A stretch of DNA of 18,755 nucleotides from assembly GCA_031264885.1 (NCBI GenBank), contig JAISDM010000026.1, positions 1 through 18,755 of the forward strand. Direction: 5' to 3'. The DNA is from Peptococcaceae bacterium. Its GTDB lineage: Bacteria > Bacillota > Peptococcia > DRI-13 > UBA5745. Positions 5,744-12,914 of this stretch are shown here, in pieces. The first letter of the stretch is position 1, and the number at the start of each line of letters is the position of its first letter. The notes below the pieces were generated by a model, which saw nothing but the letters and a program-made list of their open reading frames with translations, ran no database searches and was not told the origin of the DNA. The position numbers and the translations under genes are program-made.

Positions 5744-7594
5744 TTGGTTCACTTTTTCCAAAATGAACAAAAACGGACGCTGCTGTTTCTTTGCGTCTCT
5801 CTCGCCGCGCTTATCGGCAGTTTTTTTAACCTGGGGAATCTTCCTCTGAACGCGGCGTGGGCGGCGATCGTCCTTTGCGGGATACCGATCGTCAAAGACG
5901 CCGCCGTCGGATTGGTCACTAAATTCGATGTGAAGGCGGACGTTCTTGTGTCTGTCGCGCTGATCGCTTCCGTGATGATCGATGAAATATTCGCCGCGGG
6001 AGAAATCGCGTTCATCATGACCATCGGCGCCTATCTTGAGGAATACACCGTCGCCAAAGCGCGGGCAGGCATAGAGAAATTGGTCCGTCTTACGCCGACG
6101 GCCGCGAGGGTGGTCGCAAACGGCGAAGAAACCGTTGTGCCCGCCGATCAGGTGAAACCGGGAGATATCCTGCGGGTATTGGCGGGAGAAACCATCGCGG
6201 TGGACGGCCAAATCATCAAGGGGCAAACGTCCATCGATCAGTCGGTTATGACCGGGGAGTCTCTCCCGATTGATAAAGGCGCGGGCGACGAGGTATCCAG
6301 CGGTACGGTCAATCAATTCGGAACATTCGACATGGTTGCGCGCAAGGTCGGAGAAGACAGTTCCATCCAGCGCATGATACGGCTTGTGAAGTCGGCGGAC
6401 GCCGGGAAGGCCAAAATCGTCGGCATCACCGACCGCTGGGCGGCATGGATCGTTTTGACCGCGCTTCTGGCGGCGGGAGCCACTTGGTTCGTCACAGGAC
6501 AAATCATCCGCTCCGTCACGATCCTCGTGGTGTTTTGCCCGTGCGCGCTTGTATTGGCGACGCCGACGGCCATCATGGCAGGCATCGGCAACGCGGCGAA
6601 GTACGGCATTCTGATCCGCGAGGGAGACGCGCTGGAACGGCTGGCGCGAGTGAAGCGAATCGCTTTTGACAAGACAGGCACGCTGACCGCTGGCCGCCCG
6701 ACAGTCGTCGGGGTGGACAGCTGCCGCGGCGACATCAGCGCGGATCGCCTGCTTCAAATCGCGGCAAGCGCGGAACTCCGCTCCGAGCATCCCCTGGGCA
6801 AAGCGGTGGTCTCGTATTTTAAGGAACAAACAGGCGCGGCGCCCAAAGAGCCGGAAAACTTCCAAATGCTGGCCGGGCGCGGTGTTTTTGCCGAAATCGA
6901 AAACACGCGGGTCTATGCCGGCAACGAAGCGCTGCTGGCACAGCAGGAGATTACAATCCCTGAATCGATCCGGCGAAAAGCGGATGAAGAAAGAAACGAC
7001 GGCTGCACCGTTATTTACTTGGCCGCGGAACAGGACGCCATCGGTCTGATCGCGCTGTCGGACACCCTGCGCCCGGACGCGGCGGACACGGTCAAGTCCA
7101 TCCACGCGGCAGGGGTGAAGACCGTATTGCTCACAGGGGACGCCCCGGAGGCGGCAAACCATATGGCGCGGATCGCCGGAATCGAGGATGTGAGAAGCGG
7201 ATGCCTCCCCAAAGACAAAATGGCGGCGATCCTGGATTATCATAATCACAACGAACTAATTTGCATGGTCGGCGACGGGATCAACGACGCGCCGGCGCTG
7301 AAGACCGCCGAAGTAGGCGTCGCGATGGGCGGCGTCGGGAGCGATATCGCCATAGACGCCGCGGACATCGCTTTGGTCGGCGATAATATCCGGGACATCC
7401 CGCATTTGCTCAGGCTTGCGCAGAGAACCATGCGCACCATCAACGTCAACATTGCCAGCTCGATGGCTCTGAATTTTATCGCGATCCTTCTGGCCATGAC
7501 AGGTATCCTCAGTCCCGTTCCAGGCGCGCTGGTACATAATGTGGGGTCTGTCGCCGTTATCATCAATTCGTCGCTGCTTCTAAATTGGAAATAA
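5744..7594 (+). CDS. Heavy-metal P1B-type ATPase without HMA domain, CPC / HNxGS type
   Basis: This 616-residue membrane pump shows TGES (170-173), CPC (265-267, FCPCALVLATPTA), phosphorylated D309 in DKTGT, HP (349-350) and GDGINDAP (510-517). The last membrane segments read NVNIASSMALN and LVHNVGSVAVIINSS. The HN..S..V..NS signature differs from copper pumps and from the K/D pair of the first ATPase. It recalls CtpC-like ATPases linked to manganese or other divalent metals, so specificity is left open. There is no N-terminal metal-binding domain. A TTG at 5744, eight bases after AGAGG, is the preferred start; ATGs at 5726 and 5720 are alternatives. Reading upstream to 5531 would translate R1 repeats and the promoter and is rejected. 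Confidence 0.9.
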   Translation: MVHFFQNEQKRTLLFLCVSLAALIGSFFNLGNLPLNAAWAAIVLCGIPIVKDAAVGLVTKFDVKADVLVSVALIASVMIDEIFAAGEIAFIMTIGAYLEEYTVAKARAGIEKLVRLTPTAARVVANGEETVVPADQVKPGDILRVLAGETIAVDGQIIKGQTSIDQSVMTGESLPIDKGAGDEVSSGTVNQFGTFDMVARKVGEDSSIQRMIRLVKSADAGKAKIVGITDRWAAWIVLTALLAAGATWFVTGQIIRSVTILVVFCPCALVLATPTAIMAGIGNAAKYGILIREGDALERLARVKRIAFDKTGTLTAGRPTVVGVDSCRGDISADRLLQIAASAELRSEHPLGKAVVSYFKEQTGAAPKEPENFQMLAGRGVFAEIENTRVYAGNEALLAQQEITIPESIRRKADEERNDGCTVIYLAAEQDAIGLIALSDTLRPDAADTVKSIHAAGVKTVLLTGDAPEAANHMARIAGIEDVRSGCLPKDKMAAILDYHNHNELICMVGDGINDAPALKTAEVGVAMGGVGSDIAIDAADIALVGDNIRDIPHLLRLAQRTMRTINVNIASSMALNFIAILLAMTGILSPVPGALVHNVGSVAVIINSSLLLNWK

Positions 7595-7660
7595 TCGGTG
7601 ACCGTACCACAATAAAAATATAATTTACATCTTTCGTGGTTAGTTACTGTTCATACCCCT

Positions 7661-7728
7661 GTCATTCTGGGCTTGTCCCAGAATCCAAAAAAGAGGGAAC
7701 CTGGACTCCGGGACAAGCCCGGAATGAC
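7661..7728. repeat. Family R2 long inverted repeat (copy 3)
   Basis: Arms at 7661-7686 (GTCATTCTGGGCTTG...) and 7703-7728 (...CAAGCCCGGAATGAC) form a near-perfect hairpin. Together with the R1 unit that follows it is the reverse complement of 131-253, including the CAGGTTCC-like loop sequence. It lies in the 346-nt gap after the second ATPase. Confidence 0.85.
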
Positions 7729-7745
7729 AAAATATGATCGTTTCT

Positions 7746-7778
7746 GGACGGTCCCGGGCGGCAGGATGCCGCCCCTAC
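7746..7778. repeat. Family R1 single unit with GGACGGTCCC junction (copy 4)
   Basis: GGGCGGCAGGATGCCGCCC plus CCTAC (7756-7778) follows GGACGGTCCC, the reverse complement of the junction at 154-163. The downstream GGTATCCCCTGTG (7786-7798) resembles the spacer of copy 2, but the second facing unit is missing. This is the last repeat of either family in the window. Confidence 0.8.
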
Positions 7779-7837
7779 GGTATAGGTATCCCCTGTGAAC
7801 AGTAACTGTGGTTAAAAAAATGGGGCGAAAAAATATC

Positions 7838-7866
7838 TTGACAAAGTGATTCCCACCTGTTAACAT
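7838..7866 (+). promoter_or_regulatory. Probable main promoter of the nitrogenase-like operon
   Basis: TTGACA (7838-7843) is followed after 17 bp by TAACAT (7861-7866), a 4/6 -10 box preceded by TG one base upstream (7858-7859), an extended -10. Transcription would start near 7873, inside the palindrome at 7869-7893. A second weaker combination, TTAACA at 7860 with TATATA at 7882, overlaps it. Confidence 0.7.
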
Positions 7867-7868
7867 AC

Positions 7869-7893
7869 TTAATATATATGATATATATATTAA
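7869..7893. promoter_or_regulatory. AT-rich 25-nt palindrome at the operon start, possible operator
   Basis: TTAATATATAT (7869-7879) and ATATATATTAA (7883-7893) are perfect 11-bp arms around GAT. It overlaps the predicted +1. The position suggests a repressor site; low complexity means chance cannot be excluded. No T-run follows, so it is not a terminator. Confidence 0.5.
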
Positions 7894-7940
7894 AAATAAT
7901 TGAACGATCTGCTTGACCAGAAATACCGGAGGGCGGGTTC

Positions 7941-8156
7941 GTGAAGACCGGCGGAAGCGCGGTTCTTCATGGACTCGCCTTTTTTAGCATATATCCGCGA
8001 GGCGGCGCAGGATTTCATCATATTCAGCAGGAGACCTCTGTTTCTATGGGCGACGAAATAAATATTCCGCGCAATGACCGGCGGCGTTTTGCAGCTGCGC
8101 AGAAGTGTATTGAACGTTCATCCGCCGCGTGCGCGAGGTTAGAACAAATAATTTGA
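7941..8156 (+). CDS. Small 71-residue protein of unknown function heading the operon
   Basis: A GTG start is preceded by CCGGAGGG seven bases upstream. The TGA stop at 8154-8156 is directly followed by AGGAGG, the ribosome binding site of the next gene, an arrangement typical of translationally coupled genes. The product is soluble and basic, with a glycine/aromatic N-terminal half (IYPRGGAGFHHIQQETS) and a C-terminal amphipathic stretch RRRFAAAQKCIERSSAACAR carrying two cysteines. I recognise no family. It could be a dedicated partner of the nitrogenase-like proteins or a leader peptide that tunes expression; neither is shown by sequence. Confidence 0.55.
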   Translation: MKTGGSAVLHGLAFFSIYPRGGAGFHHIQQETSVSMGDEINIPRNDRRRFAAAQKCIERSSAACARLEQII

Positions 8157-8169
8157 AGGAGGCTAAAAT

Positions 8170-8532
8170 ATGCACAAAGTGGCGGCGGCAACGCAGGACG
8201 GGCTGCTCATTCTGGAGCATTTCGGTCATGCGGAACGATTTTTTCTTTACGAAGTATTCGAAGATGGCAGCTTCTGGTTCGAAAAAGAGATCCGGATACC
8301 TCCCTTCTCCCCGGAAGAAGAAAGAACCCCCCACGGCAGGGTGAAAACGATCGCCGGTCTTCTCGCGGGGGTAAACGGGGTTTTTGCTCAAAAAATCGGG
8401 CCAAAGGCAGCGAAGCTCCTGGCGGATCACGGAATCCACGCTTACGCGATTGGAGGAAACATCCAGGAGGCACTCCGGATGTACGGAAAACGAATCCCCT
8501 TTATTGAACGGCTTTCAAAGGGATCAGGCTGA
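8170..8532 (+). CDS. NifX/NafY-type (dinitrogenase iron-molybdenum cofactor) domain protein
   Basis: This 120-residue single-domain protein resembles the NifX / NafY / NifB C-terminal family, which binds NifB-co or FeMo-co precursors and carries or protects them during cofactor assembly. Recognisable parts are the N-terminal ILEHFGHAERFFLYEV and the C-terminal GVFAQKIGPKAAKLLADHGI...GGNIQEAL, the usual strand-helix pattern with the G-x-x-A-x-x-L core. There are no cysteines, so any cluster would be held by histidines such as H17 or H20 (inference). AGGAGG at 8157-8162 supports the ATG. Its place just before four nitrogenase-like subunits suggests these proteins carry a NifB-co-like cluster. 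Confidence 0.82.
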   Translation: MHKVAAATQDGLLILEHFGHAERFFLYEVFEDGSFWFEKEIRIPPFSPEEERTPHGRVKTIAGLLAGVNGVFAQKIGPKAAKLLADHGIHAYAIGGNIQEALRMYGKRIPFIERLSKGSG

Positions 8533-8634
8533 AGCTGCGCCGACTGCGCAAACAGGCGATGTTTCGAATAAAAAGTTTGGTAGCATCTGGGTTCAGCTCA
8601 CTGTCTATAGATACGGGAAAGGTGGTTTACTATA

Positions 8635-10092
8635 ATGAGTCTGGCAAATAAAACGGTGGATATCCGAGAAAATCGGCTGCACACGATCCTCCATTACAAT
8701 GGAGACGCTCAGGATCTGAATGAAAGAGGAAAAAAAGGGGAACTGCAAATCGGCAATTCCGGCTACGAGCAATGCGGAAATTGCCAGGAAGGCTGTGCTG
8801 TGGGGCAGGTGTACGGTATTTTGGACGCCGCGTTGATCGAACACGCTCCCCTCGGCTGCTACGCCACCATTTCCGCCAGCTGTGTTTCCGGAAAAAGTAC
8901 GGCGAAAGCTCGGGGGAAGGGTGTGTTCCACAATAAAGCGATATGCACGAATATTTCGGAAAGAGAGACAATCTACGGCGGAACGGAGATATTGCGGGAA
9001 GCAATTCTGGAAGCGAAGAAACGTTACGATCCCCGGGTGATTTTCGTTACGACCGCCTGTGTTTCCGGCATTGTTGGAGACGATGTGGAGGGAACCGCCA
9101 GAGATACTCAGGATGAAATCGGCGTCCCGGTGATCTCTATTTCCTGCGAGGGATTTAAATCTCGAATCTGGTCATCCGGCTTCGACATAGCCTTCAACGA
9201 GATTTTGCGTATTGTAAGAGAGCCGCGAAAGAAGCAAGATGACTTGGTAAACATCTTCAACTTCGTGGGATCGGATACTTTTACTCCCCTCCTTTCCATG
9301 CTGAATCTACGGGTGAATTATTTGCCGTCCCAAACGACGGTGGAAGAGCTTTCTCAAATTTCGGAAGCGGCTTGTACGGCCACTATTTGTGAAACCCTGG
9401 CTACCTACATAGGAGATGAACTGGAAAGACGCTATAAGGTTCCTCAGGTCAAAGCGGCCGCTCCTTACTGTCTGGGATGGACCGACCGGTGGATGCGGGA
9501 AGTGGCAAAGCTGACTCATCGAGAATCACTCGCGGAACAGGTAATTCAAAAAGAAAACGAACGGATCCGTCCGGAACTGGAAGTACTCCGAAAGGAATTA
9601 GGGAACCAGCGGGTGTATGTTTTTGCCGGGGACGCTTACGCCCACAACATGGCAAACATCGCCTCTGATTTAGGGATGGAAGTCGTTGGAATGACCACCT
9701 ACCATCATGACCAGTATGCGGATACCCGGGAGATCAACACCTTGAATTTCATGGTGGAATCTGTCGGAAACGTCCCGAATTATACGGTGTGTAACAAACA
9801 GCCCTATCAGGTGTTGAAATTTCTGAAAGCGCTGAAACCGGATATCCTCATTGTCCGGCATCAAGCTTTGGCGGTTTACGGATATAAGCTTGGAATTCCC
9901 ACGATCTTTGAAGCGGATTCCAACAAATGCGTGGGATACGATGGGATCATTGAACTGGGCAGACGAATCAAAAGAGTATTTCAGACTCGAAAACTCATTC
10001 AAAACATTTCGGAAAACGCCGAATTGCCTTATACGGATTGGTGGATGGACGAAGGCACCGACCCGTTCTACTTTGAAGGAGAACACCAATGA
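8635..10092 (+). CDS. Nitrogenase component 1 family, NifD/NifE-like subunit (D1)
   Basis: This 485-residue protein is of the oxidoreductase/nitrogenase component 1 family. Cluster cysteines align by eye with NifD: C50 (CQEGC...), C75 (HAPLGC) and C142 (TACVSGIVGDD) match the P-cluster ligands, with 25 residues between the first two as in the sister subunits. C252 in TATICETLATYIGDELERRY aligns without gaps to the stretch around FeMo-co ligand Cys275. ISCEGFKSR (170-177) is the NifD C183-EGFR motif, but positions equal to Gln191, His195 and His442 are W179, F183 and about A427. Extra cysteines C47 and C54 flank C50. GAAAGGTGG precedes the ATG. The end overlaps the next gene by ATGA. It is expected to pair with K1. 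Confidence 0.9.
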   Translation: MSLANKTVDIRENRLHTILHYNGDAQDLNERGKKGELQIGNSGYEQCGNCQEGCAVGQVYGILDAALIEHAPLGCYATISASCVSGKSTAKARGKGVFHNKAICTNISERETIYGGTEILREAILEAKKRYDPRVIFVTTACVSGIVGDDVEGTARDTQDEIGVPVISISCEGFKSRIWSSGFDIAFNEILRIVREPRKKQDDLVNIFNFVGSDTFTPLLSMLNLRVNYLPSQTTVEELSQISEAACTATICETLATYIGDELERRYKVPQVKAAAPYCLGWTDRWMREVAKLTHRESLAEQVIQKENERIRPELEVLRKELGNQRVYVFAGDAYAHNMANIASDLGMEVVGMTTYHHDQYADTREINTLNFMVESVGNVPNYTVCNKQPYQVLKFLKALKPDILIVRHQALAVYGYKLGIPTIFEADSNKCVGYDGIIELGRRIKRVFQTRKLIQNISENAELPYTDWWMDEGTDPFYFEGEHQ

Positions 10093-11459
10093 GCGGAATC
10101 ATTTCACAACCCCGTTTTACCTGTGCCTTGGGAGCGCAGCAAACGGTGCTGGCCATTCCTAAGGCGATCCCCATTATTCACGCGGGACCGGGCTGCTCCA
10201 TGAAAATCTTCGATTACGCGGCCACCGGCGCCGGCAGACAAGGAGAGGGATACGCCGGAGGCAATCATGTTTCATGTACGAACGCCAGCGAAACGGATGT
10301 GGTGTTCGGCGGGGAGGAGAAGCTGCGTTCTGTCATTGAGGGAGCGATAAAGATTCTGAAAGGGGATCTGTTCGTAGTTCTTTCCGGCTGTACTGCCGGG
10401 ATTATTGGGGACGATGTGGAAAAAGTGGCGAAGGTGTTCGCTCGGGACGGCCGCCCCTTGGTAGGGGTGGAAACCTCCGGTTTTAAAGGGAACAACTATT
10501 TCGGACATGAAGCTGTCGTTGTCGGAATCATTGATCAGTTCGTGGGAGAAGCGAGACCTCCAAAGAAAAAGGGAACGGTGAATGTTTTTTCTGTGGTTCC
10601 TTATCAAGATCCTTACTGGCGGGGGGATTTGGAGCAGATCAAAAGCCTGTTGGAAAAAATCGGCCTACGTGTGAATATCCTGTTTGGCGCAGGTTCAAAA
10701 GGGACGGAAGAATGGAAAAATATCCCGAAAGCGGAATTCAATATCCTTCTTTCACCTTGGGTCGGCTTGTCCATCGTAACCCACTTGGAAGAAAAATATG
10801 GCGCTCCTTTTTTCCATTACCCAGTGTTGCCTGTTGGGGCAAAAGAAACAAGCGCATTTCTGAGGGCGGTAGGGGAATATGCTCAGCTTTCAAAAGAAAC
10901 GGTGGAGAGGATTATTGCGGAAGAGGAAAGGCGTTATTACGATTATTTCGTTTCCATTGGAGATTTTATCGCTCTGTACCAAAACAATCTACCTTACGAA
11001 CTCTACACCTCCGCCGACAGTCTCTACGCGATTGGGATTACGAAATACCTGGAAAATGAAGTAGGCTACATCCCGAAAGGGATATACATCACGGACGACC
11101 CGAACCCGGCAAACCTTGAGCAAGTGAAAGAAATCGCGGCGAAAAACATACCGGAATACCAAAATTCTCTTCTGTTTGAAGCCGATGGAGAAATTATCGC
11201 TCAGGATATCAAAGAAAAACTGGGCACTTCAACGCGAGCTCTGTTGATCGGCAGTGATTGGGAGAGAGAGATCGCCCGGGAAACAGGGAATTTGTTCCAA
11301 TATCTAAGCAACCCCATCAATCAGAAGCTGATAATCCGCCAAACATTTGTCGGTTATCAAGGCGGACTGAATTTGCTGGAGGAGATTTATGGAGCCCTTT
11401 TCGCGGGCGAAGAGGTCAGCGCGGCCACTTACGTGGAGGCAATCAGCGGTGGGCTGTAG
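10089..11459 (+). CDS. Nitrogenase component 1 family, NifK/NifN-like subunit (K1)
   Basis: This 456-residue beta-type partner for D1 starts inside the D1 stop (ATGA), with GAAGGAGA in the D1 end as ribosome binding site, so the two are translationally coupled. Three P-cluster-type cysteines are in place: C12 (RFTCALGAQQTV), C36 (HAGPGC, 24 residues later) and C101 (LSGCTAGIIGDD). C63 (HVSCTNASETDVVFGGEEKL) is an additional one shared in position type with D1 C104. It lacks the long N-terminal extension of true NifK and is close in size to NifN/BchB-like members. It is clearly paralogous to K2 (compare VNVFSVVPYQDPYWRGDLEQ with VNIFGAVPGQDVFYRGNLDE). Confidence 0.9.
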   Translation: MSGIISQPRFTCALGAQQTVLAIPKAIPIIHAGPGCSMKIFDYAATGAGRQGEGYAGGNHVSCTNASETDVVFGGEEKLRSVIEGAIKILKGDLFVVLSGCTAGIIGDDVEKVAKVFARDGRPLVGVETSGFKGNNYFGHEAVVVGIIDQFVGEARPPKKKGTVNVFSVVPYQDPYWRGDLEQIKSLLEKIGLRVNILFGAGSKGTEEWKNIPKAEFNILLSPWVGLSIVTHLEEKYGAPFFHYPVLPVGAKETSAFLRAVGEYAQLSKETVERIIAEEERRYYDYFVSIGDFIALYQNNLPYELYTSADSLYAIGITKYLENEVGYIPKGIYITDDPNPANLEQVKEIAAKNIPEYQNSLLFEADGEIIAQDIKEKLGTSTRALLIGSDWEREIARETGNLFQYLSNPINQKLIIRQTFVGYQGGLNLLEEIYGALFAGEEVSAATYVEAISGGL

Positions 11460-11548
11460 TAACGGCGAAGTTTCTGGCGGATCAAGAAATCCACCCATAC
11501 TTATGCGAATGGAGAACTGTAAAAAGAAAGGGGAAAGGAGCAATACCT

Positions 11549-12883
11549 ATGTCTGAATTCATCGAACGCGCGAAGTTCGCGTGCGCGTTGGGGGGCGCGA
11601 TCAGTACGCTGACGGCGCTGCCGAAAGTAGTGCCGATTGTCCACGCCGCAGGCGGCTGCGCAGGCTATCTCTCCAACACATACAGCATGGCCGCCGGTTA
11701 TAAAGGATCGGGATTTTGCGGAGGCTCGATGCTGCCCACGAGCAATATCGCGGAGCAGAATATCGTCTTCGGCGGAGAAGATCGACTTGCGGAGCAAATT
11801 GAACACACAATTTTCGCGCTTGACGGAGATCTCTACGTCGTCATCACCGGCTGCCAGGTGGAGATCATTGGAGACGACAGCATCAGCGTCGCCAGACGGT
11901 ACCGGGATAGGAACGTCATCGGGGCCAGCACACCAGGTTTCTTGGGCAACGCGCTGCGCGGCTACGACTCCGTTCTCAGTTCCATCGTCGAGGACGTCGT
12001 CGAACCGGCAGGGACACGCGATCCACTGACGGTGAATATTTTCGGCGCGGTACCAGGACAGGATGTGTTTTACCGGGGCAATCTCGACGAAATAAAACGT
12101 CTGCTCGGACTCATCGGCATACGCGCGAATACATTTTTCGCCACAGGAGAGAACGTCGCCAGCATCAAAAGTTATGGCGCGGCGGCGCTGAATCTGGTGC
12201 TTTCTCCAGCGGCGGGAATCGCTCCGGCGGAACGGTTTCAGGAAGTACACGGCACGCCGTGGCTTCAGACAGAATTACCTATAGGGCCCTCGGGTTCGGC
12301 GGTTTTTTTGCGGCAAGCCGGCGAGGCGCTGGGCGTAGACCGCATCACTGTGGAAAAAGCCATCCGCGCGGAAGACGCGGCTTATTATTCCTTCTTCGAG
12401 CGCATTGTGGATATCTATTCCGACCTCGACCTCCAGCGATATGCCATTGTCGTTGCCGACAGTTACTACGCGCATCCTCTCACTCGCTTCTTAGCGAACG
12501 ATCTCGGATGGATCCCATATCTCACCGCGATCAACGATATAGAGGAAGCCGACGCGCAGGCAGCGTATACGGAGCGGTTTCGGGATATTTCTTCTGAGAC
12601 AAAGCCGCTGATCGTTTACGAGCGGAACGCGGGCAGGTTATTGGAAATCGTGCGTAACAGCCGGCCCCGCAATGACAACCGCAAGTACTATGACGCGCTG
12701 GAGCCCGCTTATGTTGTGGGCAGTGTTATTGAACGAGGGCTCGCCGAGAAGCTTGGCGCCGGGTTTTTGAGCGTGGCGTTTCCTGTCTCGAACCGTGTGG
12801 TGCTGAACAGGGGATACGCCGGCTGGACAGGCGGTCTCGCCCTTGTTGAAGACTTGTTGACGGGTATTGTCGCTTCGCGGTAA
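11549..12883 (+). CDS. Nitrogenase component 1 family, second NifK/NifN-like subunit (K2)
   Basis: This 444-residue paralogue of K1 has cysteines C12 (KFACALGGAIST), C37 (HAAGGCAG) and C102 (ITGCQVEIIGDD), with an extra C57 (GFCGGSML). The FGGEDRL and IGDD landmarks of the family are kept. The ATG at 11549 has AAAGGAG eight bases upstream; the open frame continues upstream to 11258, but that part overlaps the K1 gene in another frame and does not look like the family, so it is excluded. It follows K1 by 89 nt and precedes D2 by 31 nt, giving the mirrored order D1-K1-K2-D2. Base composition is visibly more GC-rich than in D1/K1. Confidence 0.9.
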   Translation: MSEFIERAKFACALGGAISTLTALPKVVPIVHAAGGCAGYLSNTYSMAAGYKGSGFCGGSMLPTSNIAEQNIVFGGEDRLAEQIEHTIFALDGDLYVVITGCQVEIIGDDSISVARRYRDRNVIGASTPGFLGNALRGYDSVLSSIVEDVVEPAGTRDPLTVNIFGAVPGQDVFYRGNLDEIKRLLGLIGIRANTFFATGENVASIKSYGAAALNLVLSPAAGIAPAERFQEVHGTPWLQTELPIGPSGSAVFLRQAGEALGVDRITVEKAIRAEDAAYYSFFERIVDIYSDLDLQRYAIVVADSYYAHPLTRFLANDLGWIPYLTAINDIEEADAQAAYTERFRDISSETKPLIVYERNAGRLLEIVRNSRPRNDNRKYYDALEPAYVVGSVIERGLAEKLGAGFLSVAFPVSNRVVLNRGYAGWTGGLALVEDLLTGIVASR

Positions 12884-12893
12884 CGCGACAGCG
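12871..12893 (+). other. Hairpin around the K2 stop codon, stop in a GTAA tetraloop
   Basis: TCGCG (12875-12879) and CGCGA (12884-12888) enclose GTAA, whose last three bases are the TAA stop. Outer bases CGCT/AGCG extend the stem across a one-base bulge. The design matches the hairpin at 5490-5513: stop codon in a GNRA-type loop. It lies inside the operon, so it is not a terminator; it could affect termination or coupling to D2. Confidence 0.5.
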
Positions 12894-12914
12894 CGATAGA
12901 GAAAGGGGGTAAAA

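Noticed and set aside
5708..7249. 513-codon open frame on the - strand
   Set aside because: It is antisense to the clearly coding ATPase gene, rich in Arg/His/Asp as is usual for GC-rich shadow frames, and has no family motifs.
7661..7728. Intrinsic terminator after the second ATPase
   Set aside because: The R2 hairpin is not followed by a T-run and is a repeat found at other places; a terminator effect cannot be claimed.
11258..11548. N-terminal extension of K2
   Set aside because: It overlaps the K1 gene in another frame, and a good ribosome binding site precedes the ATG at 11549.
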